A stretch of 64,000 bases of DNA from positions 477,035-541,034 of the forward strand of contig KN805381.1 of the NCBI GenBank assembly GCA_000818945.1, given 5' to 3'. The notes beneath the pieces were generated by a model. That model was not told the origin of the DNA. It did not search any database and saw nothing but the letters and a program-made list of their open reading frames with translations. Positions 1 to 9,500 of the stretch are shown here, in pieces. The stretch comes from Schizochytrium sp. CCTCC M209059. Taxonomy: Eukaryota > Sar > Bigyra > Thraustochytrida > Thraustochytriidae. Position numbers and translations under genes: made by a program. Position 1 is the first letter of the stretch. The number at the start of each line of letters is the position of its first letter.

Positions 1-409
1 TTGGGTCGACGGTCGTTTTCGAAGTCTTAGCCGCGGCATTTGAGGTTTCAAGCATCTTGGCAAAATCGACCTCTTGAACAGGTTGCGGGACACTGGGGGC
101 TGCTGTCGGCTCAGGGCTGGTGGCCTCGTCGTGAGCCTCTTGGTCATCCTGATCGCTCGTTAGTTTCGCGTACAAGGCTTGTACGTTTGGTCCACATGCG
201 CGATCGACGTCGAGATCTGGGCAAAAGCCACTCAGGACATCGAGAAAGTCTTCGAGAGGCAAGCCTTCCTCTGCGGCCGCGTTTAAGTACGTGAGCACCT
301 CCTCGGCGAGAACGACTTCGAGATCGAGCCCAACGCCATTGTCACCATCTCCATGTTTGGCAACGTCGTCAGCGAGCGAGCTGTGCAAGGCACGGAGGAA
401 ACCTTCCAT
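1..409 (-). CDS. Partial protein of unknown function, runs off left edge
   Basis: An open minus-strand frame begins at an ATG whose complement lies at 407-409 and stays open to base 1, giving the first 136 residues of a longer protein. An in-frame TGA lies about 75 bases upstream of this ATG, which supports the start. The N-terminal 85 residues look like a compact acidic helical domain (MEGFLRALHSSLADD, later PLEDFLDVLSGFCPDLD). An Ala/Pro/Thr/Glu-rich linker follows. The short helical pattern loosely recalls CUE-like or PWI-like adaptor domains, but I cannot assign a family. The gene has the same strand as the next gene and lies 224 bases downstream of its stop. The C-terminus is missing from this window. 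Confidence 0.65.
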   Translation of the reverse strand, partial: MEGFLRALHSSLADDVAKHGDGDNGVGLDLEVVLAEEVLTYLNAAAEEGLPLEDFLDVLSGFCPDLDVDRACGPNVQALYAKLTSDQDDQEAHDEATSPEPTAAPSVPQPVQEVDFAKMLETSNAAAKTSKTTVDP

Positions 410-633
410 GACAACGCGGAGGAGACACGCGAACGACTCAACGCTCTTGCTCTGCTCAGCTCGAGTCAGACCAGATCAAAACTCGTGCGTAAACGTTCTC
501 AACCTGGAGACAGAAACTGGATGGCTGGTCGTTAAAGTAGGCCTAGCCTATTTATGATTTTTTAATTTTATTTTTTGTCAGGCGGTTTGTCGCCAAACAT
601 GCTTTCTTCCCATTCCACTAAAAAAAATTCGTA

Positions 634-2964
634 CTATACAAGCGCAAAGTCCTCGGTAGGGCTGGCCAAAAGCTTGTCCTCAATTTGATCTTCCATCGAC
701 TTTTGCTCGCGTTGTACGACAGCAATATGCTTGCGCTGTTTCGCGACCATCTTGGCGTACAAGGACCGATTCTGCTCCAGCATGTCGCTCGAGTATGGAA
801 CGCCGGTTCCGCTGCTTTGACGTGCGAGCGTGCGAGCGCGCGCCTGCGTTTTGATGCTCCCAGCGTCGCTTGCATTGTCGCTTGTTTCCACAGATAGTGC
901 ACGATGTTTTCTGAAAGTCTCTTTGTCGGAGTTTTTCGAGTCCGCGCTTTCGCGAACATCCGAATCGTGTGAGCCATCCAAATCCTCGGAAAGCGATGAG
1001 GCTAATCCACGCTTTTGCAAGAGCTCCGAAGAGAGTTCAAGGTGCTGCTGCCGAGCTCGATATATTTTGGCACAGGCGTAGCAGACGGGGACGCGAACTT
1101 GGGGTTTTCCGTCTTGAAGTTTGCTGTCTTGGTCCTCTTTGCTCTTCGCATCTTGTCCTTGGATGGTTTCCGCCTCTTTGGCGCTCGTGGCGCCTTCGGC
1201 GCTCTCAACACTCGTTGAGGTTGGCGATGTCGCAAAAGTTGCCCGATCATCATCAATGGTCTGCTGGAAGACACGTCGGATTTGACCATCTAGTTTCCTG
1301 AGACGACCCAAGGTGTCGCAGTAGTCTCCTTCGCACGCGTCATGACCAGCAAGACCTGTTCGGCGAGCAGTCTCTGGGTAGAGTGCAATGGCGCGCACCG
1401 CGCCCAATGCCTTGGGTCGGTGCAAACCTCCAAATCCCCGAACATTGATGAGTTGCCACTTTCCCGATTGTGTGCGAATAAACTCAAAGCACATTTTCTG
1501 AAATCGGGCCCCCGTGTGTCGCGCGATATCGTGAAGGATGGCTTTGGCAATTTCGCACGGCCGAACAAAGGTACCCGCGGCTTCTTTTTTGGCACCCCCA
1601 TAGACAATCTCTGTGTCAGCTTGGCCGCGAGCTGCAGCAGACTTTCCGTGGTGTCGTGTATCCGTGAGCCATTGCGCCGCGACGACAGCGTCTGAAGTGT
1701 CATCTGCATGGGACGGGACGCTATGCTGTGAGCTCAATGTGAAGACTTGCGCTGTCCCATTTTCTGCGTAAATGAGGCGTACAAGCCAAGGTCGCTTCCC
1801 GCTCGGTCGCACAAAGCGCTGGAGACAAATGGCCGCGTTCATCTCGTTCTTCTCGCCAGTGTCACAAGAAGAAGGTTTGGCAAGCTTGAGTAGGAGTTTT
1901 TCGACCTCTTTGGTGGAAAAGAGAAGGTCTGCTCGTCGATCATCTCCATATTTGACAATAAACAGCGGCTGTCCCCGCGGTCGACGGGTCTTTCGCACCT
2001 GATGCAAAAAGACGTCCTGAAATGCCGTGTCGGCAAGCATTTCGCGCGCAATGATGAATCGCTCCGAGGTGATCTTGCGCTCTTTCGTAGCGCCAAGGGA
2101 ACCCGTATCAAAGATGAGGACACAGGATTCGCGACCAGGTTCGATGACGAGCGTATCGGGCATGAAGCCGCCTCGCGCAAGGACTGGATCGGTGCAAGGC
2201 AAGTGTTTCCAAAAGGCGATCCCGGGAGCAAAATCGTGGTCGTCGTACGGAAGATCAGCCATGGCAGAGGAGGCGAGGAGCTTGCCTCGATTCTGTAGTC
2301 GTCGTCTGGCCCGTTCTCGGCGTTCTGCCCGCATTTGTTCCTCTGTTGGTGGGAAGTCGCCTTGCTGAAGCTGGTCGAGAGCCTCCCTGACCCCGAACGC
2401 TTCGTCGAGCGAAACACGTCTTCGGCCACCTTTGCTCTTTGGAAAGCCTCCGAAAGCAAACTTTGCATCATTGTCATCATCGTCGTCGTCTTCGTTTCGT
2501 GTTTCTCTATCGTCCCCACTGGGATCATGATTATTGCTGCGGGCACGGATTCTTCTTATGTCATCGTCAACCTCCGGTTCGTCAATGGCCCGGACGGCGT
2601 CCCTGCGTAGCAGATCGCGAGCAATCTGTGCGCTTTTGCTCGTCGCTGAATCGGCAAAGCGTGGAAGAGCACTTTGTTGGAGATCAGGAAAGCTCTTATC
2701 AAGATGCTCGCGCTGCGCCTCGGGCGTGTGCGGTTTGCCTTCTCTATTTCTCCAGTCCATCTTTTGCTTGCTGTGGTGCTCTTTGAGAAAGCGCTCAAAG
2801 CTCATGGACGAGGATTTTGCCAATCGCGTGTTCCGCTTGCGGTCTTCGAGCGCAATCAGTTTTTCCGCGGCATAGTACCGGGTCGCATGTTCGCTCGCGG
2901 CGCTTTCCACGAGCTGCTCGAGTTCCTGCGCCGTGGAGCACTTGGCCACGCGCCACTGCGCCAT
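634..2964 (-). CDS. Conserved-looking hypothetical protein, 776 aa
   Basis: This is a long single-exon frame. The ATG at 2964 (MAQWRVAKC) is preferred; eight more codons reach back only to a TTG. Residues 1-250 are charged and partly disordered, with a run of acidic residues (EDDDDDDND) and a basic stretch with coiled-coil propensity. Residues about 250-560 look globular and contain FVRPSGKRPWLVRLIY and GKWQLINVRGF. A CYACAKIY motif follows near residue 640, with only two cysteines, so a zinc site is not established. The C-terminal 130 residues are Ser/Asp-rich and end in a short helical segment. No catalytic or membrane motif is visible, and I do not recognise the family. The gene is divergent from the kinase at 4002. 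Confidence 0.7.
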   Translation of the reverse strand: MAQWRVAKCSTAQELEQLVESAASEHATRYYAAEKLIALEDRKRNTRLAKSSSMSFERFLKEHHSKQKMDWRNREGKPHTPEAQREHLDKSFPDLQQSALPRFADSATSKSAQIARDLLRRDAVRAIDEPEVDDDIRRIRARSNNHDPSGDDRETRNEDDDDDDNDAKFAFGGFPKSKGGRRRVSLDEAFGVREALDQLQQGDFPPTEEQMRAERRERARRRLQNRGKLLASSAMADLPYDDHDFAPGIAFWKHLPCTDPVLARGGFMPDTLVIEPGRESCVLIFDTGSLGATKERKITSERFIIAREMLADTAFQDVFLHQVRKTRRPRGQPLFIVKYGDDRRADLLFSTKEVEKLLLKLAKPSSCDTGEKNEMNAAICLQRFVRPSGKRPWLVRLIYAENGTAQVFTLSSQHSVPSHADDTSDAVVAAQWLTDTRHHGKSAAARGQADTEIVYGGAKKEAAGTFVRPCEIAKAILHDIARHTGARFQKMCFEFIRTQSGKWQLINVRGFGGLHRPKALGAVRAIALYPETARRTGLAGHDACEGDYCDTLGRLRKLDGQIRRVFQQTIDDDRATFATSPTSTSVESAEGATSAKEAETIQGQDAKSKEDQDSKLQDGKPQVRVPVCYACAKIYRARQQHLELSSELLQKRGLASSLSEDLDGSHDSDVRESADSKNSDKETFRKHRALSVETSDNASDAGSIKTQARARTLARQSSGTGVPYSSDMLEQNRSLYAKMVAKQRKHIAVVQREQKSMEDQIEDKLLASPTEDFALV

Positions 2965-4001
2965 CTTGTCTTTTCCGCGCGCGTGCAACGTCGAGCGAGC
3001 CAGCTCACTTGCTGGCTTACTTTCGCTAACTTAACTCACTCGCGCTCGCACGTCCACAGCGCTGCTCGAGTCTGCAATCAGGCACTCACACGCTGCGGCC
3101 GGGAGCCAAAACCTCGCCTCGTGTAGACCTGCGCCTAGCCGTTGCCCCAAAAGGGTTGTCCACAACGCGCCTGACTGCGAGCTTGTGTGCGGCGGCCATG
3201 GCCTCCGGATCCCCAGCCTGGCTGCAAGGGGAAAGGCGTCCCAGCCGCGCGACCCTGCTGGCGGCGGGGCGAGGCGCCTGCAGGTGCGTTCCAGCGGACG
3301 GCGAGGACGCGGTGCACGCGGCAGGGCTTTCCCGCGCTGTCCCGCGGGCGGTGTCCATCTTGCCAGCTCCCATTCAAGCCTTCGACCAGAGGCGATTGTT
3401 TACACACACGCGCGCACCGTCTCTCCGCGCCCGGCGCTGCAGCCGCGAGGGCGCGACGCGCGGCAGCGCAGGGCAGCGCAGCGCAGGGCAGAGCGGGGCG
3501 GGGCAGAGCGGAGGGAGCCGGGAGGCCTCGCAGGGTCGGTGCGGAGCGCGAGGCGGCCTCGTTCAGCCTCCAGGGGCGGTGCACACGCGCGTGTCCGTGC
3601 ACGTGCGCGTGCACGCGCTGCGGCGGCGGCGTCTTCTGCTTCTCCCTTAGTCTCTCTCCCTGGCTTACAGCACGAACGACGACACAACACGCGCGACGCA
3701 TACACAGACAGACATACGTACGTACTGCTACATACCGCCTCTGCGCAGAGACCCGGCGGCAGCGCGCCTCCGCGGCGGCGATATACACCGCCGCGGGAGC
3801 GAGGAGCCGCGGCGGCAGAAGGCTTTCGCGGGCGCGGCGGGCGGCGAGTGCGGCTGGCGCGGCTGTGCACGGCGCGAGAGGCCTGCCTGCGGCTGATCGA
3901 AGGGCAGCTGACGTGGCGCGCTTGCGCTGGAGGGGCGGGCGGCGGTCAGGAGTTGGTGAAGGAAGGGCCTCGGCGAGCTCCTTGCGCGGAAAGAGGCCAC
4001 C
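2965..4001. other. Divergent intergenic region, GC-rich
   Basis: About 1.04 kb separates the ATGs of the hypothetical protein and the kinase. It should hold both promoters and the 5' UTRs. It is very GC-rich with degenerate GCAGCGCAGGG-type repeats near 3460-3500. Long open frames occur on both strands, but their translations are Arg/Ala/Pro-rich compositional shadows. No TATA-like or other named element is convincing. Confidence 0.5.
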
Positions 4002-5798
4002 ATGCAGATGGACAGGCCGGTGTCGATGACGCCCGTGCTGGACTTTGGCGACAATGACTTTGACCTGGACAAGAGCAAGGTGAAACTCCTCGACGTCCTC
4101 GGTCGGGGCGCATTCAGTACCGTATACAAGGCCGAGTACACGGGCCTCGTCGTGGCCATCAAGAAGCAAAAACTGGCAGACCGGGACTTGGAAAGGTACA
4201 TCCGCAAAGAGCTCGCCATTCTGCGCAGATGCAACCATCCGGGACTGGTCAAGTACATTGGCGCGTGCAAAGTGGACGAGAAGACGATTTACATTGCCAC
4301 AGAGTACTGTCGCGGCGGAGACCTGCGGCGGCTGCTGCAGTCCAGTCGCGCGCTGGGCTGGAAGCTGCGCGCGAACATTTTGCGCGGCGTGGCTGACGCG
4401 CTCGAGTACATGCACGATCGTGGGCTAATCCACCGTGACGTCAAGACGGAGAATGTCCTCTTGGACGAAACGCTCAACCCGAAACTGTGCGATTTCGGAT
4501 TTGCCCGCGACGCCGCCCCAGGCACAGATGCGCGAGGCCGCGTCATGACCATGTGCGGCACGGACGAGTTCATGGCCCCAGAGGTAATTTTTGGCATGGC
4601 CTACGACACCAAGGCGGACGTCTTTGGTTTTGGCATCATCATTGCCGAGACCATTGCACGCAAGGTGCCGGGAAAGCGCGACAAATTTCTCGTTCGGAAA
4701 CCCATGACTGGATTTACGGCAGACGCAGCAGAGCTCAAAATGATCGGGGACCTGTACGAGCCGCCATCCAGCTTGCTCTTGCTCTGCGAAGAGTGTCTCG
4801 CCGATGAGGCAGAGCAGCGCCCCACCGCCAAGGACTGCAACGAGTGGCTCGAAGAGCTCTGTCAGGATCTTGAGCCCGACGATGTTACGACGAGCATTAC
4901 CGAGGAGGAAATGCTTCGCGAAGTACGCGACGACCTTGCGAAGCGCGATGCAGAGGCCGAGTTGCCGGATGCGACCCTCGATGAGGACGATCATTCGAGG
5001 CTTGGTTCGAGGCGCGCCACAAAGTTTTACGAGTCCACGTTGAAGCGAGCCACGCTCGTTGCGTTCAACTGGATCAACAATGATGACGGGGACGATGAGG
5101 CCGAAGGCGACGATGAGGACAGCGGTGACGAAGAGGGCGAGGAGGGCACAGGCACTCGTGTCGCGGTCGAGCAATTGACGGGGGCTCACGCTGCCGATAC
5201 GCATGCCATGTCGGATCGAGCCAAGGCTGCTCGAGCCGCGGCGCGCGCAGCTCCCGCCTTTGCGGTATCCCACAAAGCCTCGCATCGACTCCCGTTGCTT
5301 CAATCCGAGCTCGCGCCTCCTGTGGACGCCGTGCAGCATCAAGATGGCCAGCGGCCCGCGCCCAAGATTATGACAATGTCGGGATACGTGGTAAAGCGTG
5401 GCGGTCGCATCAAGACATGGTATCGCCGCTTCATGGTGATCACTTCGGAGGGTCTGGTCTACTTTAAGAGCAAAGAGGACTTTATCAAGAACCCAGAAGA
5501 AATGCAAGGCAGCATTACATTTGCCGACATGGTCGTCACTCCTGGAAGAAACTCTGTGGCGGACACAGTCAGTATTATGGTTGCCAAGCGGCAGAATGCC
5601 TTTCGTGTTCTCACGCAGTCTCGCCCGCGTTACTTTCAGACGACGGACCCGCGCCTTTCTGCCAAATGGGTACGTAGCATCAATCTTGCATACATTCAAT
5701 GGGAGGCGAATCAAATTCTCAAGGCGAACGATGGCGCGACCATTCCGCGCTCCAAAAAGAGCTCCTCAAGGACCTCCAAGCCAAGGCATGGACATTAA
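4002..5798 (+). CDS. Protein kinase (TKL-like) with C-terminal PH domain, 598 aa
   Basis: The N-terminal kinase domain spans about residues 27-285 and carries every catalytic element: glycine loop GRGAFSTV (34-41), VAIK lysine K54, alpha-C glutamate E70, HRD (144-146), DFG (164-166) and MAPE (191-194). The enzyme should therefore be active. HRDVKTEN and the style of the activation loop suggest a TKL/LIMK-TESK-like kinase rather than an AGC kinase. An acidic linker (EGDDEDSGDEEGEEG) follows. A PH domain at about 459-571 (SGYVVKRGGRIKTWYRRFMVI, ending in a W-containing helix) should bring the protein to phosphoinositide membranes or a partner. The ATG sits in a strong GCCACCATG context. The gene has no introns. 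Substrates cannot be read from the sequence. Confidence 0.88.
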   Translation: MQMDRPVSMTPVLDFGDNDFDLDKSKVKLLDVLGRGAFSTVYKAEYTGLVVAIKKQKLADRDLERYIRKELAILRRCNHPGLVKYIGACKVDEKTIYIATEYCRGGDLRRLLQSSRALGWKLRANILRGVADALEYMHDRGLIHRDVKTENVLLDETLNPKLCDFGFARDAAPGTDARGRVMTMCGTDEFMAPEVIFGMAYDTKADVFGFGIIIAETIARKVPGKRDKFLVRKPMTGFTADAAELKMIGDLYEPPSSLLLLCEECLADEAEQRPTAKDCNEWLEELCQDLEPDDVTTSITEEEMLREVRDDLAKRDAEAELPDATLDEDDHSRLGSRRATKFYESTLKRATLVAFNWINNDDGDDEAEGDDEDSGDEEGEEGTGTRVAVEQLTGAHAADTHAMSDRAKAARAAARAAPAFAVSHKASHRLPLLQSELAPPVDAVQHQDGQRPAPKIMTMSGYVVKRGGRIKTWYRRFMVITSEGLVYFKSKEDFIKNPEEMQGSITFADMVVTPGRNSVADTVSIMVAKRQNAFRVLTQSRPRYFQTTDPRLSAKWVRSINLAYIQWEANQILKANDGATIPRSKKSSSRTSKPRHGH

Positions 5799-6559
5799 AT
5801 TCGAACAGTCTACGCTCAGCTACTGCGGCACTCTTTTGTCTTTTTCTGGCCCCGTTTTCTCGGCCGCAAGCGCAGTAGGCCTACTAGTCGTCGTACCTTT
5901 TAAACACACCATTTGTCTTCATCTTTTTCTTGGCTTCAAAGCTCAAGTGAAGTCCCTTCCGTCATGAGCTTATTCTTCATCAGTATAGGTCCGTATAGAT
6001 TAAACAACTAGAAAAAACACTTTTCGTGCGGTGAAACGACTAGCTAGCTATACGTGATCGACCGACGGCGATCATCAGCGCGTGCCAACAACCTTTTCGA
6101 CTCTACCCCCTCGTGGTACGTATTTTATACCCTGAAAGAGATGGCAAAGTGGGTTAGAGAGGAACTTGTAGACTCCCTGAAAGGGATGATAGCAGCCAGA
6201 AAGCACCGCGAGACGATAAACAGAGCTCGAACAGGTTGATCGTGTGAATACTGCCGCTATCGCCGCTGCCGCCAAGGCGTCTGTCTGCACGTCCAGTCGT
6301 CCTTTTCGAAGGCCCGCCTGGCGCCTCATCCTTCGTACCTTGCGCCTCGCGCCTAGCTTGACGCGACCTCGAACAAGGCATCAATCGAAACGTGTGCACG
6401 CGTCCTAAAGTTAAAGACTTGTGAAGGCGCTAAGACTTTCCTCGCGCCAACTTGTGCGCAGATATCGGCGCTTCTCTTTCCACCGCGCAGCTTCTGCTCT
6501 TCAATTAAACGCAATAGGAATCATCAAGGCCAAAGCGAAAGCAAGAGAAGAGTGGGATC
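5799..6559. other. Intergenic region between kinase and LRR-Roc-COR-TIR gene
   Basis: This 760-bp stretch holds the kinase 3' UTR and the promoter of the downstream gene. A TAGGCCTA palindrome lies at 5876-5883, and a GACTAGCTAGCTA run lies near 6041. A 61-codon frame at 6054-6239 is not supported: it is separated from the exon at 6560 by in-frame stops and has no family resemblance. Confidence 0.45.
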
Positions 6560-9500
6560 ATGGTTGATAGAGTTGCAGATGCACTCAAGGAGATGGCTGA
6601 GGGCGCCATATATGTCTCGTACGTTGAATAGATTGGATGAGCTCTCTTACAAATTCTTTTGCACTGACGATGCATTCACTCAAACAAAACTTATTTGCCA
6701 CAACTTGATGCTTGGGCACTAATCATTTCGGATTTCTATTCTGTGCCTCTTCTGGCGCTCACGATCGCACAAACACAGCCTGTTCGAAATCGATGATGAT
6801 GGCGCAAAAGCGCTGGCGGATGCACTCGCAGAGAATCAGACACTGGAGTCTCTGACTTGTCTGAGGTAGGTGATTGTAAGGATTTTGTTCAGGCCAAGGA
6901 CTGCGGAAAGAGTGCACAGACTGACACGCGCGCATACACGTCGCAATGATGTTCATCAATCCACACCTGGTGCTACCATCGCTTGAACGATTGCACTATG
7001 TGACCATGCTATGACTATTTGTCCATAATTGCACGAAAGTAGTCTTTACGCCGGAATTATTGGCGATGATGGCGCAAAAGCACTAGCGGATGCACTCGCA
7101 GAGAATCAGACGCTGAAGGATCTGAGGTAAGTGATTGTGAGGATTTTTCTTCTAAGGTCAAGGAATGCGCAAAGAGTATATAGACTGATCAGCACGCACA
7201 TTGCAATGATGTTCATCAATTCACACGTGGTGCTGACATCGCTTGAACGATCGCACCACGTGACCATGCTATAATCATTTGTTCGTGATTGCACAAGAAT
7301 AGTCTCAGCGGCGGAAATATCGGCGATGATGGCGCAAAAGCGCTGGTGGATGCACTCGCAGTGAACGGGTCGCTGACTTCTCTGAGGTAAGTGATTGTGA
7401 GGATTTTGTTCAGGCCAAGGAATGCGCAAAGAGTGCATAGACTGATAAGCACGCACGCTGCAACTATCATCAATCCGCACGTGGTGCTGCCGTCTTCTGA
7501 CTAATTGCACCTTGTGACCACGCTATAACAATTGTACATAATTGCACGAGAATAGACTTGAGGGCGGAAATATTGGCGATGATGGCGCAAAAGCGCTGGC
7601 GGATGCACTCGCAGTAAATGGGTCACTGACTTCTCTGCGGTAAGTGATTGTGAGAATCTTGTTAGGGTCAAGGAATGCGCAAAGAGTGCGTCGGCTGACA
7701 AGCACGCACGTTGCAACGATGTTCATCAATCCACACGTGGTGCTGCCATCGCTTGAACGATTGCACCATGTGACCATGCTATGACTATTTGATTCATTGC
7801 CACGCCAATGCTGTCCTTCGCTCCCTTCTACCATGTGATCGTGCTACGCCCCATCATTTCTCCACAAATTTTTTGATTGCACGAGCACAGTCTTTCCGAC
7901 AACAGAATTGGGGACGATGGCGCAGCGGCATTGGCGCATGCACTCGCGCAAAGCACGTCGCTGCAGGAGCTAGAGTAAGCTATAGTCTGGACGTAAGAAG
8001 TGCGGGTACGAAGCGGAAAAGCCTGACTAACACACATCTATCGCCACACCAATGCTGTCCTTCGCTCCCTTCTACCATGTGATCGTGCTACGCCCCATCA
8101 TTTCTCCACAAATTTTTTGATTGCACGAGCACAGTCTTTCCGACAACAGAATTGGGGACGATGGCGCAGCGGCATTGGCGCATGCACTCGTGCAAAGCAC
8201 GTCGCTGCAGGAGCTAGAGTAAGCTATAGTCTGGACGCAAGAAGTGCGGGTACGAAGCGGAAAAGCCTGACTAACACACATTCATTGCCACGCCAACGCT
8301 GTCGTTCGCTCTCTTCTACCATGTGAACATGCTGCGCCCCCTCATGTCCCCACACTATCTTTAATTGCACGAGTACAGTCTTCAGAGAAACAGAATCGGT
8401 GACGATGGCGCAGCGGCATTGGCGCATGCACTCGTGCAAAGCACGTCGCTGCAGGAGCTAGAGTAAGCTATAGTCTGGACGCAAGAAGTGCGGGTACGAA
8501 GCGGAAAAGCCTGACTAACACACATCTATCGCCACACCAATGCTGTCCTTCGCTCCCTTCTACCATGTGATCGTGCTTTGCCCCTTCATTTCTCCACACT
8601 ATCTTTAATTGCACGAGCACAGTCTTCAGAGAAACAGAATCGGTGACGATGGCTCAGCGGCGTTGGCGCATGCACTCCCACAAAGCACGTCGCTGCAGGA
8701 GCTAGAGTAAGCTATAGTCTGGACGTAAGAAGTGCGGGTACGAAGCGGAAAAGCCTGACTAACACACATCCATCGCCACACGAATGCTGTCGCTCGCTCT
8801 CTTCTACCATGTGATCGTGCTTTGCCCTTCATTTCCCCACACTATCTTTAATTGCACGAGCACAGTCTTCAGAGAAACAGAATCGGCGACGATGGCGCAG
8901 CGGCGTTGGCGCATGCACTCCCACAAAGCATGTCGCTGCAGGAGCTAGAGTAAGCTATAGTCTGGACGTAAGAAGTGCGGGTACGAAGCGGAAAAGCCTG
9001 ACTAAAACACATCCATCGCCACGCCAACGCTGTCGTTCGCTCTCTTCTACCATGTGAACATGCTGCGCCCCCTCATTTCCCCACACTATCTTTAATTGCA
9101 CGAGCACAGTCTTCAGAGAAACAGAATCGGTGACGATGGCGCAGCGGCGTTGGCGCATGCCCTCGCACAAAGCACGACGCTGCTGCGAGAATTGCAGTAC
9201 GTTGCAAAAGACGGCCGTGGACCAGGTTTATGTTGTGCGCTGACGCTTGACTTGTGAATTCGCAGTCTTCGAAGGAACAATTTTGGCAATGCAGGAGCGG
9301 AGGCCCTGGCAATTGCAGTTGAGGGTAACGGCATTCTTGCACGGCTGAGGTAAGTCATATTGTTCGAGTTTGAAAAAAACAATTAGCTCGTACTCACGTG
9401 GTTGTTATGACCAAAAAACAGTCTGGACGATGAAGAAATTTCATCGGAGATTCTGGCTCGCATCGCAGATCATGTTAAGCTCACGAAAAAAGAACTAGAA

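Noticed and set aside
3135..4415. 426-codon minus-strand frame overlapping the kinase
   Set aside because: It is antisense to the kinase catalytic domain and Arg/Ala-rich.
4425..5714. 429-codon minus-strand frame inside the kinase
   Set aside because: It is an antisense shadow; the plus strand has intact kinase and PH motifs.
6054..6239. 61-codon frame as a first exon of the LRR gene
   Set aside because: There is no splice signal that joins it in phase to 6560 or 6779, and the ATG at 6560 has an in-frame upstream stop.
7800..9200. CRISPR-like regular repeats
   Set aside because: The 244-bp period, GT-AG borders and coding phase show duplicated exons and introns in a eukaryotic gene.
7828..9382. 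Repeated minus-strand frames (MCVSQAFPLRTRTS and relatives)
   Set aside because: They are antisense readings of the LRR exon-intron array.
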